From contig JAQBHI010000090.1 in assembly GCA_032127875.1 (NCBI GenBank), positions 1 through 45,988 of the forward strand: a DNA stretch of 45,988 bases, in the 5' to 3' direction. This DNA is from CADEEV01 sp032127875. GTDB taxonomy: Bacteria > Acidobacteriota > Vicinamibacteria > Fen-336. Within the stretch, counting starts at the first letter, position 1. Every line of letters begins with the position of its first letter. Shown here piece by piece: positions 36,147 through 44,674 of this stretch. The notes under the pieces are model-generated. The model did no database searches and was not told the DNA's origin. It saw only the letters and a list, made by a program, of their open reading frames with translations. Made by a program: the position numbers and the translations under genes.

Positions 36147-38084
36147 CTACGCCGCCCGGAAGGCCGCGATGAGCTTGGCCAGCTTCTCCGCCTCCTGAGC
36201 AAGGCCCGCGGTGGCCACCGACATCTCCTGAACGGTCGCCCGGTTGTCGTGGGCGATCTCAAGGATGTTTTCCATGGCTTTCACCACCAGCGCCCCGCCG
36301 CGCTGCTGGTCGGCGGTGGCGTGCGAGACCTGCTGCGTCATGCGGTTCATGTTCTCGATGGCACGAACAATCTGGCGGCTTCCCTCGGCCTGCTCTCTCG
36401 TCGCGATGTTCACCTGGGAGGCGATGCGGTTCATGCCTTCGACGGAGATCCGGACCTCGCGGCCCGCTTTGGCCTGCTCCTTCGTGGAATGCGACACCTC
36501 GGCCATGATCTTGTTGATGTTCTCGACGGCTTCGCGGATCTGCTTCGATCCTGCGGCCTGCTCGCTGACGGCTGTCGTGACCTGGCCTGCCGAAGAGTTC
36601 ATGTCGGCGACCGTGCGCATGACCTCGGCCGAGGCGCGCGATTGCTTGGCCGTGGAGGAGGTGATCTCGGCCATGAGCTGGCGCGAGCGGGAGACGGACT
36701 CCAGGATCCGCCTCAGCGCGAGGCCCGCCTGGTCGGCGAGACCGATTCCCGCCTTCGTCTTCGCGGCGCCAGTTTCGGCCGTCTCTGCGGTGTCGCTGGT
36801 CTCCTGCTGGACATGGCCAATCAGCTCGACGATCTCCTTGGTGGCCGCCCCCGAGCGCTCGGCGAGTTTGCGCACTTCATCGGCCACCACCGCGAAGCCG
36901 CGCCCCGCCTCCCCGGCCCGTGCGGCTTCGATCGCGGCGTTGAGGGCCAACAGGTTCGTCTGGTCGGCGATGTCCTCGATCAGCTCGACGATCTTGCCGA
37001 TTTCCTGCGAGCGGTTTCCGAGCCCCTTGATGGCCCGAGCCACGTTCTCCATGGCGTCGGAGATGCTCTGCATCCCCTCCACGGTCTTGGCCACGGCCAC
37101 GTCACCCATGTGGGCATCCTCGCTGGCGCGCCCGCTGATCTTGTCAGCCTCCTCGGCGATCTGGGCGACCTCGTTGACGGCCCCCGCCATCTCCAAGACA
37201 GTCTGGCTGACCCGGGAAGCGGCGAGGCTCAGCACCCCAGCATTGCGCGCCGCCGTCTCTATGGAGGACATCATCTCCTCGATGGTCGCCGCGGTCTCCG
37301 CCACGGTCTCGGCGACCGTCTCCAGGTTCCTGGCTGCCTGGTCGGTGGAGACCGTCATCTCTTCAATCGTGGCAGAAGCCTCGGCCACGCCGGCCGCAAG
37401 GGCGCCGCTCGATCTAGCCACCTCCTCTATGGACGCACCCATCTGGTTGATGGAGCTCGAGGTCTCCCCGACGTAGCTGGCCAGGCTCTGGGTGTTTCCC
37501 GCCACGCTCTCAATGGAGGCGGTCATCTGCTCCATGGATTTCGAGGTCTCCTCGACGGCTTGGGCCTGGCGCTGGGCGCCGCTGGTGATGAGCTTGGCGT
37601 TGGCAGAGATCTCCCCGGCCGACGAGGCCACCGTGTGCGAGGCGGCGGTGATCTGCTCGACCATCTGGCGCAGGTTCTTGACCATCGTGCGCATCAGCTG
37701 TTCGAGCCAGCCGATTTCGTCGCGGGAGCGGCTCCTTATCTCGACCGTCAGATCGCCTCTGGAAACCTGCTCGGTGGCGATGCCCAGCTGCTCGAGTGGT
37801 TGGGCGATGAGGCGGGCAAGGAACAGCGCGACGAGCAGGCCCAGCGCGACGGCGCCAGCCACCATCACGAGGATGGCCGCCCGGGAGTCCTCACGGAGCT
37901 GGTGAACGGCCAGAACGGGGACCTCGCCGCGGCTGATCCTCCCCACCAGGTCGGCCATGGCGTCGAGCTTCCGGATCGCGAACCAGCCTTGCAGTGCTGT
38001 GACAACCAGCACCAGCCCGAACCCGGTCGTGATCTTGCGTCGAAGCGTCAGGTTCCTGGCGATCTGCATGCTCGGTTTCAGCAC
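36147..38084 (-). CDS. Methyl-accepting chemotaxis-type transducer with minimal periplasmic loop
   Basis: A 645-residue protein from a GTG at 38084, preceded by AGGTGG. Two membrane helices (about 19-37 and 69-93) flank only about 30 residues, too small for a usual ligand domain. A HAMP domain follows (about 92-145), then a very long helical signalling region. The receptor tip is well conserved: EIGKIVELIEDIADQTNLLALNAAIEAARAGE in text blocks around 375-410, then GRGFAVVADEVRKLAERS. The region before the tip contains repeated helical units of about 28-30 residues (SSINQMGASIEEVARSS, SATIEEMTVSTDQAARN, AATIEEMMSSIETAARN). No che genes are in the window. It may sense membrane, redox or internal cues. 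Confidence 0.9.
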   Translation of the reverse strand: MLKPSMQIARNLTLRRKITTGFGLVLVVTALQGWFAIRKLDAMADLVGRISRGEVPVLAVHQLREDSRAAILVMVAGAVALGLLVALFLARLIAQPLEQLGIATEQVSRGDLTVEIRSRSRDEIGWLEQLMRTMVKNLRQMVEQITAASHTVASSAGEISANAKLITSGAQRQAQAVEETSKSMEQMTASIESVAGNTQSLASYVGETSSSINQMGASIEEVARSSGALAAGVAEASATIEEMTVSTDQAARNLETVAETVAETAATIEEMMSSIETAARNAGVLSLAASRVSQTVLEMAGAVNEVAQIAEEADKISGRASEDAHMGDVAVAKTVEGMQSISDAMENVARAIKGLGNRSQEIGKIVELIEDIADQTNLLALNAAIEAARAGEAGRGFAVVADEVRKLAERSGAATKEIVELIGHVQQETSDTAETAETGAAKTKAGIGLADQAGLALRRILESVSRSRQLMAEITSSTAKQSRASAEVMRTVADMNSSAGQVTTAVSEQAAGSKQIREAVENINKIMAEVSHSTKEQAKAGREVRISVEGMNRIASQVNIATREQAEGSRQIVRAIENMNRMTQQVSHATADQQRGGALVVKAMENILEIAHDNRATVQEMSVATAGLAQEAEKLAKLIAAFRAA

Positions 38085-38275
38085 AATCCACCTGCCTCCC
38101 GGTGCCCCACGAGCCTCCGCTTGCCCGATCAGCAGGGCGGCCCGTGCCCTCGGCCTCCGCATCCAACAGCCTGACCCCGGGCGCGTCCCTCGCCCGTCTG
38201 CGGATCAACGCCCGGATTCGTCGTCCCCACGGATGCTCAGGTCGAGGCGCTTGTGATCCGCACCTTTCGGCAGGC

Positions 38276-40612
38276 CTAACGCGGCCGCAGATCGAAGCGC
38301 AAACCGCCGGCGACAGTGAGGGGCGTACCCAGCAGCTCGACCGGCGTTGCCTGGATGGGGTAGCGTCGATCGAACAGATTCTGGACCGAGAGGAAGGCGC
38401 CCCACGACTCGCCCAGCGGACGGTCGAGCGTGAAGTCCGCCACGAAGAGACTGCCCAGCCGCAGACGATTCTGGTCGTCGTCGAAGCGGAGGCTCTCGAA
38501 GCGGCCGCGCAGGCTCAGATTGAGCACTGCGGGGTGGAGGTAGTCGACCCGGAGGCTGGCACGATGGCGGGGGACCTGGGGGAGCAGGTTGCCCTCGATG
38601 GCCGGCGAGGCCGGGAACTTCTCGACGCGGGCGTCGGACAGCAGGTAGCTGCCCTGGAGCCGCCACTCGTGGGCGGGCTGGTAGTCGGCCTCCACGCTCA
38701 CCCCGCGGACGCGCGCTCGTCCCAGGTTCTGCCGCTGGCGCGTGATGAGGTCGGGCGTGACGGAGAGGGTTGCGTTGGCGATGGGGTCCTCGACGCGGTC
38801 CCAGAAAGCCGTGGCCCGCCAGGAGAGCTTCGAGCTCAAGGTGTGGTTCAGGCCCAGTTCGCCCCCCAGGAGGCGCTCGGGCCCCAGCTTGGGGTTGGCC
38901 TGAGTGCTGACGTTGCCCACGCGGAACGGGCGGTACAGCTCGTTGAGGCTCGGCGCGCGAAAGCCGCCGTAGGCGGAGCCGCGCAACGCGAAGCGGTCAC
39001 TCAGGTGCCAGAGGAGCCCGGCGCGCGGCGTGAGCCTCGTCTTGGAGGTGTCGGCGAAGGGAGTCACGGTGGTCGCGTTCGTCGAGTTCACGATCTCCGT
39101 CTGCGAGGCGTCATGGTTCCGCCAGTGGTCCACCCGGACCCCCAGCGTCACGACCGTCCGACGCCCCGCAGCGATCACGTCCTGGAGATAAGCGCCGGTG
39201 TAGAGCTGCTGAGCCGGGATCAGTCGGTCTCGAACGTTGGTCCCCGAGGGGATGAACACATCCTCCCTGTTGTCGGCATCGACCCAGCGGACGTCGCCGC
39301 CGGCGCTCAACTGGTGGGACGGGCCGAGCGGCCGTGTCCACTGCGCGTTGCCGCCCACGTCCTTGTAGTCGACCGCCTGCGCCAGGCTCAGGGTCTCGGA
39401 GGCGCGGCCCGGCGCCACCGCGCTGAACGCGCTCTTGAAATCGTCCCTGTGCGTGAACACGTTGGCCTGCCAGAGGCTGCCGCCCTCGGTAGTCGCTCGC
39501 AATCCGCCGCCCAGATAGGTCTCGCGGGTGGAGTTGGTCTGAAGCCGGGTGCCGTTATCGCGATCCTCGGCGAAGAGGCGACCGTTCTGGAACAGCGTGA
39601 ACCGCTGCGAGGGAGAGTACTCCAGCCGCCAGTTGCCCGTGCGGTGCCGCGATGCGGCTTCGACGTCCACCGGGCCCCGCTGGTTCTCGCGTACCAGGTT
39701 GTAGCCGTCAGTCCGGAAGAAGCTGCCGCCCACCAATCCGGCCAGCGGACCCGAAGCGTGGCTGCCGAAAGCCTCGGCGTTCGCGCTACCACGGCTTCCG
39801 CCGAATGCCTGGACGGCGGCGGTCCTGGGTCCGGGTCGCCGAGTGGCGACGCTGATCACACCCGCCATTGCCGAGCTGCCGTAGAGGTGAGACAGGCCGC
39901 CGGGAGCCACCTCGATCGACTCGATCTGCAGTTGCGGGATGTTGTCCCAGTAGACCCAATTCCCAAAGGCATCGTTGTGCGGGACTCCGTCGAGCAACAC
40001 GAGCGTACGGCTGGCCCCGCTGGCTCCCACTCCGCGCAGCGATACTCCCTGGGTCGTGGGGTGCGAGACGAGGCTGCTGGTGCGACGGAAAAGGCTGAAG
40101 CTGGGGACCTGCTTGAGGGCATCGTCCAAGGCGGCAGCCGGCCAGCGTTGCAGATCCTCTCGCGTCAGCACCGTCAGGTCGGCCGGGCTATCGCGCAGCT
40201 TCCGCTCGGCGCGGGTGGCGGCGACGGTCACGGTTTCCGAAAAAGGAAGGAAGGGGAGCGCCAAGGTGAGCTGGGTCGTGGCTCCCGCCTGCACTTCCAC
40301 GGCCCGCTCCCTTCGGCCAAAGCCTTCGAGTTCCGCACGCAGCCTGTAGCTGCCGGCAGGCAGGCTGGAGAGACGGAAGCGACCGTCCGCGTCGGATCTG
40401 CTCTTCAGCTCGGGCGCCTCGACCAGACCGACCCGGGCGCCGACCACCGCTCGTCCGTCGGCGGTCGTAACGAGACCCTCCACGGCACCAGCCGCTGGGT
40501 CGACAGGCAGTTCCGGCTGCTGCCCCCGGGCGGGAGTGGCGAATCCCACTGAGAAGGCCAGCCAGACCAACGCCGTCCACACTCGACCATGAAGCACACA
40601 GCCTGTCAGCAT
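38276..40612 (-). CDS. TonB-dependent outer-membrane receptor with carboxypeptidase-regulatory-like N-terminal domain
   Basis: A 778-residue receptor for active uptake of a metal chelate, cofactor or nutrient. The signal peptide ends near GQQ (about 32). A carboxypeptidase-regulatory-like domain follows (about 42-110, DGRFRLSSLPAGSYRLRAELEGF), then a TonB-box region SETVTVAATRAE, a plug with LTREDLQRWP, GVSLRGVGASGASRTLVLLDG and IEVAPGGLSHLYGSSAMAGVI, and a 22-strand barrel ending NLFDRRYPIQ. The ATG at 40612 has GAGGA just upstream. It shares a strand with the cupredoxin-like gene 206 bases upstream and lies opposite the PQQ dehydrogenase genes. The substrate is unknown. Lanthanide or copper chelates are conceivable from context only. 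Confidence 0.93.
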   Translation of the reverse strand: MLTGCVLHGRVWTALVWLAFSVGFATPARGQQPELPVDPAAGAVEGLVTTADGRAVVGARVGLVEAPELKSRSDADGRFRLSSLPAGSYRLRAELEGFGRRERAVEVQAGATTQLTLALPFLPFSETVTVAATRAERKLRDSPADLTVLTREDLQRWPAAALDDALKQVPSFSLFRRTSSLVSHPTTQGVSLRGVGASGASRTLVLLDGVPHNDAFGNWVYWDNIPQLQIESIEVAPGGLSHLYGSSAMAGVISVATRRPGPRTAAVQAFGGSRGSANAEAFGSHASGPLAGLVGGSFFRTDGYNLVRENQRGPVDVEAASRHRTGNWRLEYSPSQRFTLFQNGRLFAEDRDNGTRLQTNSTRETYLGGGLRATTEGGSLWQANVFTHRDDFKSAFSAVAPGRASETLSLAQAVDYKDVGGNAQWTRPLGPSHQLSAGGDVRWVDADNREDVFIPSGTNVRDRLIPAQQLYTGAYLQDVIAAGRRTVVTLGVRVDHWRNHDASQTEIVNSTNATTVTPFADTSKTRLTPRAGLLWHLSDRFALRGSAYGGFRAPSLNELYRPFRVGNVSTQANPKLGPERLLGGELGLNHTLSSKLSWRATAFWDRVEDPIANATLSVTPDLITRQRQNLGRARVRGVSVEADYQPAHEWRLQGSYLLSDARVEKFPASPAIEGNLLPQVPRHRASLRVDYLHPAVLNLSLRGRFESLRFDDDQNRLRLGSLFVADFTLDRPLGESWGAFLSVQNLFDRRYPIQATPVELLGTPLTVAGGLRFDLRPR

Positions 40613-40818
40613 TGGTCCTCGCTCTTGTTTCGGATACCGGGAGCACCACGCCGCGGTCGTCTGCGGTAAAGGCACTCCGGTCTTCGATTGTGGACTTTCC
40701 GCCGAGCCGTGGCAAGCCTTCCGGACGGGGAACAGGTCCTCCGAAATGGTTCTTGACAGGGTAGGGCTCTCGGCCGAAGCCCTTCACGCACGCTGGTTGA
40801 TCTGAGGCGACAGCCTCG
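40613..40818 (-). other. 206-base leader between cupredoxin-like gene and TonB receptor gene
   Basis: There is no coding signal. On the minus strand it starts with a small hairpin GAGGC-TGTC-GCCTC directly after the upstream stop, then a GGGCT/AGCCC stem, and later GCCACGG and ATCGAAGACCGG, which faintly recall the 3' part of cobalamin riboswitches. The riboswitch core (GGTGCAAATCC-like and CCCGCAACTG-like blocks) is not visible. A structured leader is possible. A riboswitch is not demonstrated. Confidence 0.25.
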
Positions 40819-41565
40819 CTAGTTCTCGAAGCTGAGGTCGAGCGTGCTCGGCTTGCCGTCTTTCACGCTGACCCTGCCCGTGATGCTCTTGAGCTGGCTA
40901 TGCACGGCCTCGACCTCGTATTCCCCATCCGGCAGCCCGCTGATCTCGTAAGACCCGTCCTGCTTGCTCACGGAGAAGAAGGGATGAGTCAGCACCGAGA
41001 TATAAGCGCGCATCCACGGGTGGACGTCGCAACCCGTCGGGATCATCAGCTCGGGCTTTTCCAGGGTCCTCGTGACTTCCATCCCTTTGCGCGGCTGGCC
41101 GATGTTGAACTCCTTGTTGAGCGCCGGCCGGGGGTGGACGTTATGGAGCGTGTCGTCGCTGTTGCGAATCTTGAGGCGCTGCCCCGCGATGAGGACGATC
41201 ATGTGCGGCTGGTAATCGCAGCCGATCTGGTCGAGCAACACGGGCTCGGCAGGCGCGGCATACGACGCGCCGATCCCCGCCTTTACGTAGACGAGGGCAT
41301 CGGCCAGGCCGCCGTTCTTCCCTTTCAGGGGCTGGTGCTCGAGCCCGTCCTTGTGCATGGCGGCGCACCTGGGGTCGGCGGAAAGTTTCACTGTCTTGGG
41401 ATCCGGCCGCTCACCCGAGATGGAAACCTTGCCGACGAGCCCACCCGAGGCCGCGTCGCCGGCGGACGTCGCGGCGGCGGCCGGGCCGGGCGCCGCAGCG
41501 CCGTTGCACACAAAGGCGACGAAGGCACCAGTTGCCATGACCATCGAAAGCCCTTTCGGGTTCAT
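40819..41565 (-). CDS. Cupredoxin-like secreted protein (methylamine-utilisation-like), copy A
   Basis: A 248-residue exported protein with a signal region (1-25) and a cupredoxin-like domain. Candidate type-1 copper ligands are His141 or His144 in DDTLHNVHP, Cys179, His182 and Met185 in the C-D-V-H-P-W-M block. A C-terminal carboxypeptidase-regulatory-like strand set is GSYEISGLPDGEYEVEAVH. Cys67 and Cys116 may form a disulfide. Relatives are often annotated as methylamine utilisation or plastocyanin-like proteins. The ATG at 41565 has GGAGGA six bases upstream. A close paralogue lies at 45447. It is divergent from the tandem-domain gene. Probable role: periplasmic copper electron carrier. 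Confidence 0.8.
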   Translation of the reverse strand: MNPKGLSMVMATGAFVAFVCNGAAAPGPAAAATSAGDAASGGLVGKVSISGERPDPKTVKLSADPRCAAMHKDGLEHQPLKGKNGGLADALVYVKAGIGASYAAPAEPVLLDQIGCDYQPHMIVLIAGQRLKIRNSDDTLHNVHPRPALNKEFNIGQPRKGMEVTRTLEKPELMIPTGCDVHPWMRAYISVLTHPFFSVSKQDGSYEISGLPDGEYEVEAVHSQLKSITGRVSVKDGKPSTLDLSFEN

Positions 41566-41751
41566 CACATTCCTCCTCACAGGGACCCTCAGCCGATTGT
41601 CGCACGCGCGGGTCGTCTTTGACGCGTTCCCCCTGGCTTCTCCGAGCGTGGCCCCCGCAGCGCGTTGATGCGGTCTCCAAGCGTGGATCGGGTGTAGGCT
41701 TGAGGGCAAGACAACTCGCGCAGCTTCGCCGCTCGCGAAGAGGAGGCTCTC

Positions 41752-42552
41752 ATGCAGATGAAAGTGGCTGTGCTCCTGGTCGGTTGCGGCCTGCTGCTGG
41801 CCAGTTCGAGCCGTGCCGATGAGGAGTTTTCGCAGGCGGACGCCCGCGCGGCCGTCCAGGCCTACGTGGACACCAAGGTGCGCCAGGAGGGCACCTTCCG
41901 CTTCAAAGACCAGCAGGCGGATGCGCTGCTCGAGCTGGAGCAGGACCAGATCCGCATGGTCCGGCGCATCCACGGATACGGTTTCTTCGTGGACGTCGAT
42001 TTCCACGCCAAGGGCGAGCCGGTCAAGCCCTACGACCTCGACTTCTGGCTCAAGCCGGCCGGGAGCAAGCTCGATATCGTCGACGTCCGCATCCACAAGG
42101 CCCCCAAGCGGGCAGGCGACGAGTGGAAGCTGGTCACGCGCAACCCCATACCGTGGTGGTGGATTCCGGCCACCGAGCACCCCGGCGAGACCGAAGAAAA
42201 GAAGAGCTGGCAAGTCGAGTCGGCAGTCAACGAATACGTTGCCTCCACGGCGAAGGACGGGGTCTTGGTGCTGAAGGACGACAAGACCGGCGACGAGCGC
42301 ACCCTCGATTTCGTCGAGATCCATCGGCCGCTGCGCAAGATCGAGGGGAAGGGCTACTTTGCCTGCAGCGACTTCCGCGAGCACGGCAGCACGGACAAGT
42401 TCTACGACATCGACTTCTGGCTGGTCGACGAGGACGGCAAGCTGGAGGTGACCGAGGCTCGCATCCACAAGGAGCCAAAGAACGAGGACGGGATCTGGGT
42501 GCAGGTGCCGCGCTACAACTTCGACAAGGAGCAGATACTGGAGCTGAAGTGA
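41752..42552 (+). CDS. Secreted protein with tandemly duplicated unknown domain
   Basis: A 266-residue protein with signal peptide MQMKVAVLLVGCGLLLASSSRA and a strong GAGGAGG upstream. Two copies of a domain of about 110 residues (about 28-133 and 150-262) align along their length: AVQAYVDTK with AVNEYVAST, LLELEQDQIRMVRRIHGYGFF with TLDFVEIHRPLRKIEGKGYF, YDLDFWLKPAG with YDIDFWLVDED, and VDVRIHKAPK with TEARIHKEPK. I do not recognise the family. Conserved His, Asp and Trp positions in DFWL and RIHK could bind metal or substrate. It begins the plus-strand run leading to the PQQ dehydrogenase. Confidence 0.82.
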   Translation: MQMKVAVLLVGCGLLLASSSRADEEFSQADARAAVQAYVDTKVRQEGTFRFKDQQADALLELEQDQIRMVRRIHGYGFFVDVDFHAKGEPVKPYDLDFWLKPAGSKLDIVDVRIHKAPKRAGDEWKLVTRNPIPWWWIPATEHPGETEEKKSWQVESAVNEYVASTAKDGVLVLKDDKTGDERTLDFVEIHRPLRKIEGKGYFACSDFREHGSTDKFYDIDFWLVDEDGKLEVTEARIHKEPKNEDGIWVQVPRYNFDKEQILELK

Positions 42553-42648
42553 CCCCGCGTGGAAGCGGCTCCCCCAGGAGTGCCCAGACGGACTCTTGAC
42601 TGGGCGAGCGTGGGGGTGAAGACTATGCTCAATCCGCTAGGAGGCGTC

Positions 42649-42834
42649 ATGGATCGCCGCACCTTCCTGAACGCCACGGCCCTGGGAGGGGGCGCGGCTC
42701 TCGGGTCCGGCCACTCTCACTGGGAGTCGGCGCGACCCTGTCAGGGAGAGCGCTCGCGCGGCCTCGTATACACCCCGCGCTCCCTGCAAAGGGGGGCGCG
42801 GGCTATTGGTGAACTCGTAAGGAGGGCAACGTGA
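42649..42834 (+). CDS. Short ORF with Tat-type leader overlapping PQQ dehydrogenase start (remnant or leader peptide)
   Basis: An ATG with AGGAGG seven bases upstream encodes MDRRTFLNATALGGGAALGSG, a classic twin-arginine signal, then about 40 residues without recognisable family content. Its TGA overlaps the GTG of the dehydrogenase (GTGA). Either it is the surviving 5' end of a deleted Tat-exported protein, or a coupled leader peptide. The rest of the 278-base gap between 42553 and 42830 shows no other gene. A weak promoter-like TTGACT is at 42596. Confidence 0.4.
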   Translation: MDRRTFLNATALGGGAALGSGHSHWESARPCQGERSRGLVYTPRSLQRGARAIGELVRRAT

Positions 42835-44552
42835 AGATAGTCGGAACCTACGGTAAGGGCCGGTTCGTCTCTCTGGCGGCGCTGTGGGTCGGCATGTCGC
42901 TGGCCTACAGCCCGGCCGCCGGCCAGGAGGTCAAACCAGCCACGCTCTGGGGCGACATGACGACCGTCACCCAGGACATGCTGGATCGCGCCGGGACGGA
43001 CGCGGGCAACTGGCTCCACACCAACGGCAACTACGACCAGACGCGCTATTACCCGGCGACCCAGATCAACACGAACAACGTCCGCAAGCTACGCCCGGCC
43101 TTCGTCTTCCAGACGGAGGTAGTGGAGTCCATGGAGACCTCGCCGATCGTGGTCAACGGCATCATGTACCTGACCACGTCGTTCAGCCACGTTTACGCCA
43201 TCAACGGGGTGACCGGTGAGGAGCTCTGGCACTTCAAGCCCAAGCTGGGCCCCGTCACCACCTACTGCTGCGGGCCCAACAACCGCGGCGTGGCTGTCGC
43301 CGGAAACCGCGTCTTCCTGGGCACACTGGACGCCAAGCTCGTAGCCCTGGACGCCAAGACGGGCAAGCCTCTGTGGGAGACCCAGATCGCCGACCCTGAG
43401 CTGGGCTATAGCGAAACCATGGCCCCCACGGTCGTGGGCAACAAGGTGCTGATCGGCACGAACGGCGGTGAATACGGTATCCGTGGGTTCGTCAAGGCCT
43501 TCGCCGCCGACACCGGGGAGTTGCTGTGGACCTTCCACACCACCGCTGAGAACTCCGTGGGGGTCTGGGCCACCCACGACGCCACCGGCCGGAACATGCT
43601 GCGCGACATTGCGGCGGAGAAGGCAGCGCTGGCGAAGTTGGGCGACCCTTACAAGACCCTTGGTGGCGGGGTCTGGCAGAACCCGGCCGTGGATCGGGCT
43701 ACGGGTCGGATCTACTTCGTGGCGGGCAACCCCTCCCCGGACCTGGACGGCTCGGTCCGGCCTGGCGACAACCTCTACACCAACTCGTTGTTGGCAGTGG
43801 ACCTGGAGACCGGCAAGTATGTCTGTCACTACCAGTACATCGCCCACGACGTCTGGGATCTGGACGCCGTGAGCCCGCCGGTTTTGGTCGACGCGAAGGA
43901 CAAGCTCGGCAAGACGGTGTCGGCGGTGATCCACGGCGGCAAGACGGGGCATGTCTACGTTCACGACCGCAAGACCTGCGACCTGATCCGCTTCTCCGAT
44001 GCCATGGTGCCGCAGGAGAACATGTGGGTGCTCCCGACCAAGGAGGGGGCGCGAATGCTGCCCGGGGCAAACGGCGGCGTAGAATGGTCGCCGCTGGCCG
44101 TGGACCCGACCAAGGGCCTCGCATTCGCCGTCAACCTGCACCAGCCCATGACCTACCACGTGGAGAGCACGCCCTACCCATCGGGGAAGCTCTGGCTGGG
44201 TGGCGCCTTCAAGGTCATCCCCGGTGAGGAGCAGTGGGGCAACGTGGCGGCCGTCGACTACAACACGGGCAAGGTCACCTGGTCCGTCAAGACCCAGCAG
44301 CCGATGATCGGTGGCGCGCTGGCCACGGCCGGGGGGCTGGTCTTCGCTGGCGAGGGCAACGGGCTCATCAAGGCCTACAACTCCGCCACCGGCGAGGTTC
44401 TGTGGCAGTTCCAGTGCGGGGCCGGCGTCAACGCCCCCCCAGTGTCCTACACTGTGAACGGGACGCAGTACATCGCGGTGGCCGCGGGAGGCAACGTCCA
44501 GCTCAACTACAAGCGCGGCAATAGCGTGTTCGTCTTCAGCTTGACCAACTAG
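42831..44552 (+). CDS. PQQ-dependent alcohol dehydrogenase, lanthanide-type signature
   Basis: Periplasmic quinoprotein oxidising primary alcohols to aldehydes. The protein is 573 residues with a signal peptide (about 1-31), an eight-bladed propeller with W-motifs, and the vicinal disulfide Cys146-Cys147 (TTYCCGPNNRG). Metal-site candidates are Glu214 (GGEYGIRG), Asn300 (AGNPSP), the catalytic Asp343 and the extra Asp345 (HDVWDLDAV). The Asp two residues after the catalytic Asp marks lanthanide-dependent enzymes (XoxF, PedH), while calcium enzymes carry Ala or Ser there. No c-type haem domain is fused. AAGGAGG precedes the GTG start. A dihaem cytochrome follows as probable electron acceptor. 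No PQQ synthesis genes are in the window. Confidence 0.94.
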   Translation: MKIVGTYGKGRFVSLAALWVGMSLAYSPAAGQEVKPATLWGDMTTVTQDMLDRAGTDAGNWLHTNGNYDQTRYYPATQINTNNVRKLRPAFVFQTEVVESMETSPIVVNGIMYLTTSFSHVYAINGVTGEELWHFKPKLGPVTTYCCGPNNRGVAVAGNRVFLGTLDAKLVALDAKTGKPLWETQIADPELGYSETMAPTVVGNKVLIGTNGGEYGIRGFVKAFAADTGELLWTFHTTAENSVGVWATHDATGRNMLRDIAAEKAALAKLGDPYKTLGGGVWQNPAVDRATGRIYFVAGNPSPDLDGSVRPGDNLYTNSLLAVDLETGKYVCHYQYIAHDVWDLDAVSPPVLVDAKDKLGKTVSAVIHGGKTGHVYVHDRKTCDLIRFSDAMVPQENMWVLPTKEGARMLPGANGGVEWSPLAVDPTKGLAFAVNLHQPMTYHVESTPYPSGKLWLGGAFKVIPGEEQWGNVAAVDYNTGKVTWSVKTQQPMIGGALATAGGLVFAGEGNGLIKAYNSATGEVLWQFQCGAGVNAPPVSYTVNGTQYIAVAAGGNVQLNYKRGNSVFVFSLTN

Positions 44553-44573
44553 GGAGCGCATCGGGCAAAACGC

Positions 44574-44601
44574 GAACGGCCGCCCTCGGGGGCGGCCGTT
44601 C
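44574..44601 (+). terminator. Strong hairpin terminator after PQQ dehydrogenase
   Basis: There is a perfect 12-base stem, GAACGGCCGCCC with GGGCGGCCGTTC, closed by a TCGG tetraloop, 21 bases after the stop codon. No T-run follows, so it may be an intrinsic-like or Rho-assisted terminator or an mRNA-stabilising end that partly separates the dehydrogenase from the cytochrome gene. Confidence 0.65.
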
Positions 44602-44674
44602 GTCGTCCGGGTTGCCCCTCCGCGGTGGCGGTCGACGGAAGTTCAAGCAAGCTTGCCGGCCGGTTGGAGGGGGA

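Noticed and set aside
36114..38174. 686-codon plus-strand frame opposite the chemoreceptor-like gene
   Set aside because: Mirror of a repetitive helical gene; no signal, no motif, no ribosome-binding site.
38102..40552. 816-codon plus-strand frame opposite the TonB receptor
   Set aside because: Antisense shadow; the minus-strand frame has signal peptide, plug and barrel motifs throughout.
40613..40818. Cobalamin riboswitch as a firm annotation
   Set aside because: Only loose 3' similarity; the conserved core blocks are absent, so it is kept only as a weak finding.
43089..44561. 490-codon minus-strand frame opposite the PQQ dehydrogenase
   Set aside because: Antisense shadow of an unambiguous quinoprotein gene.
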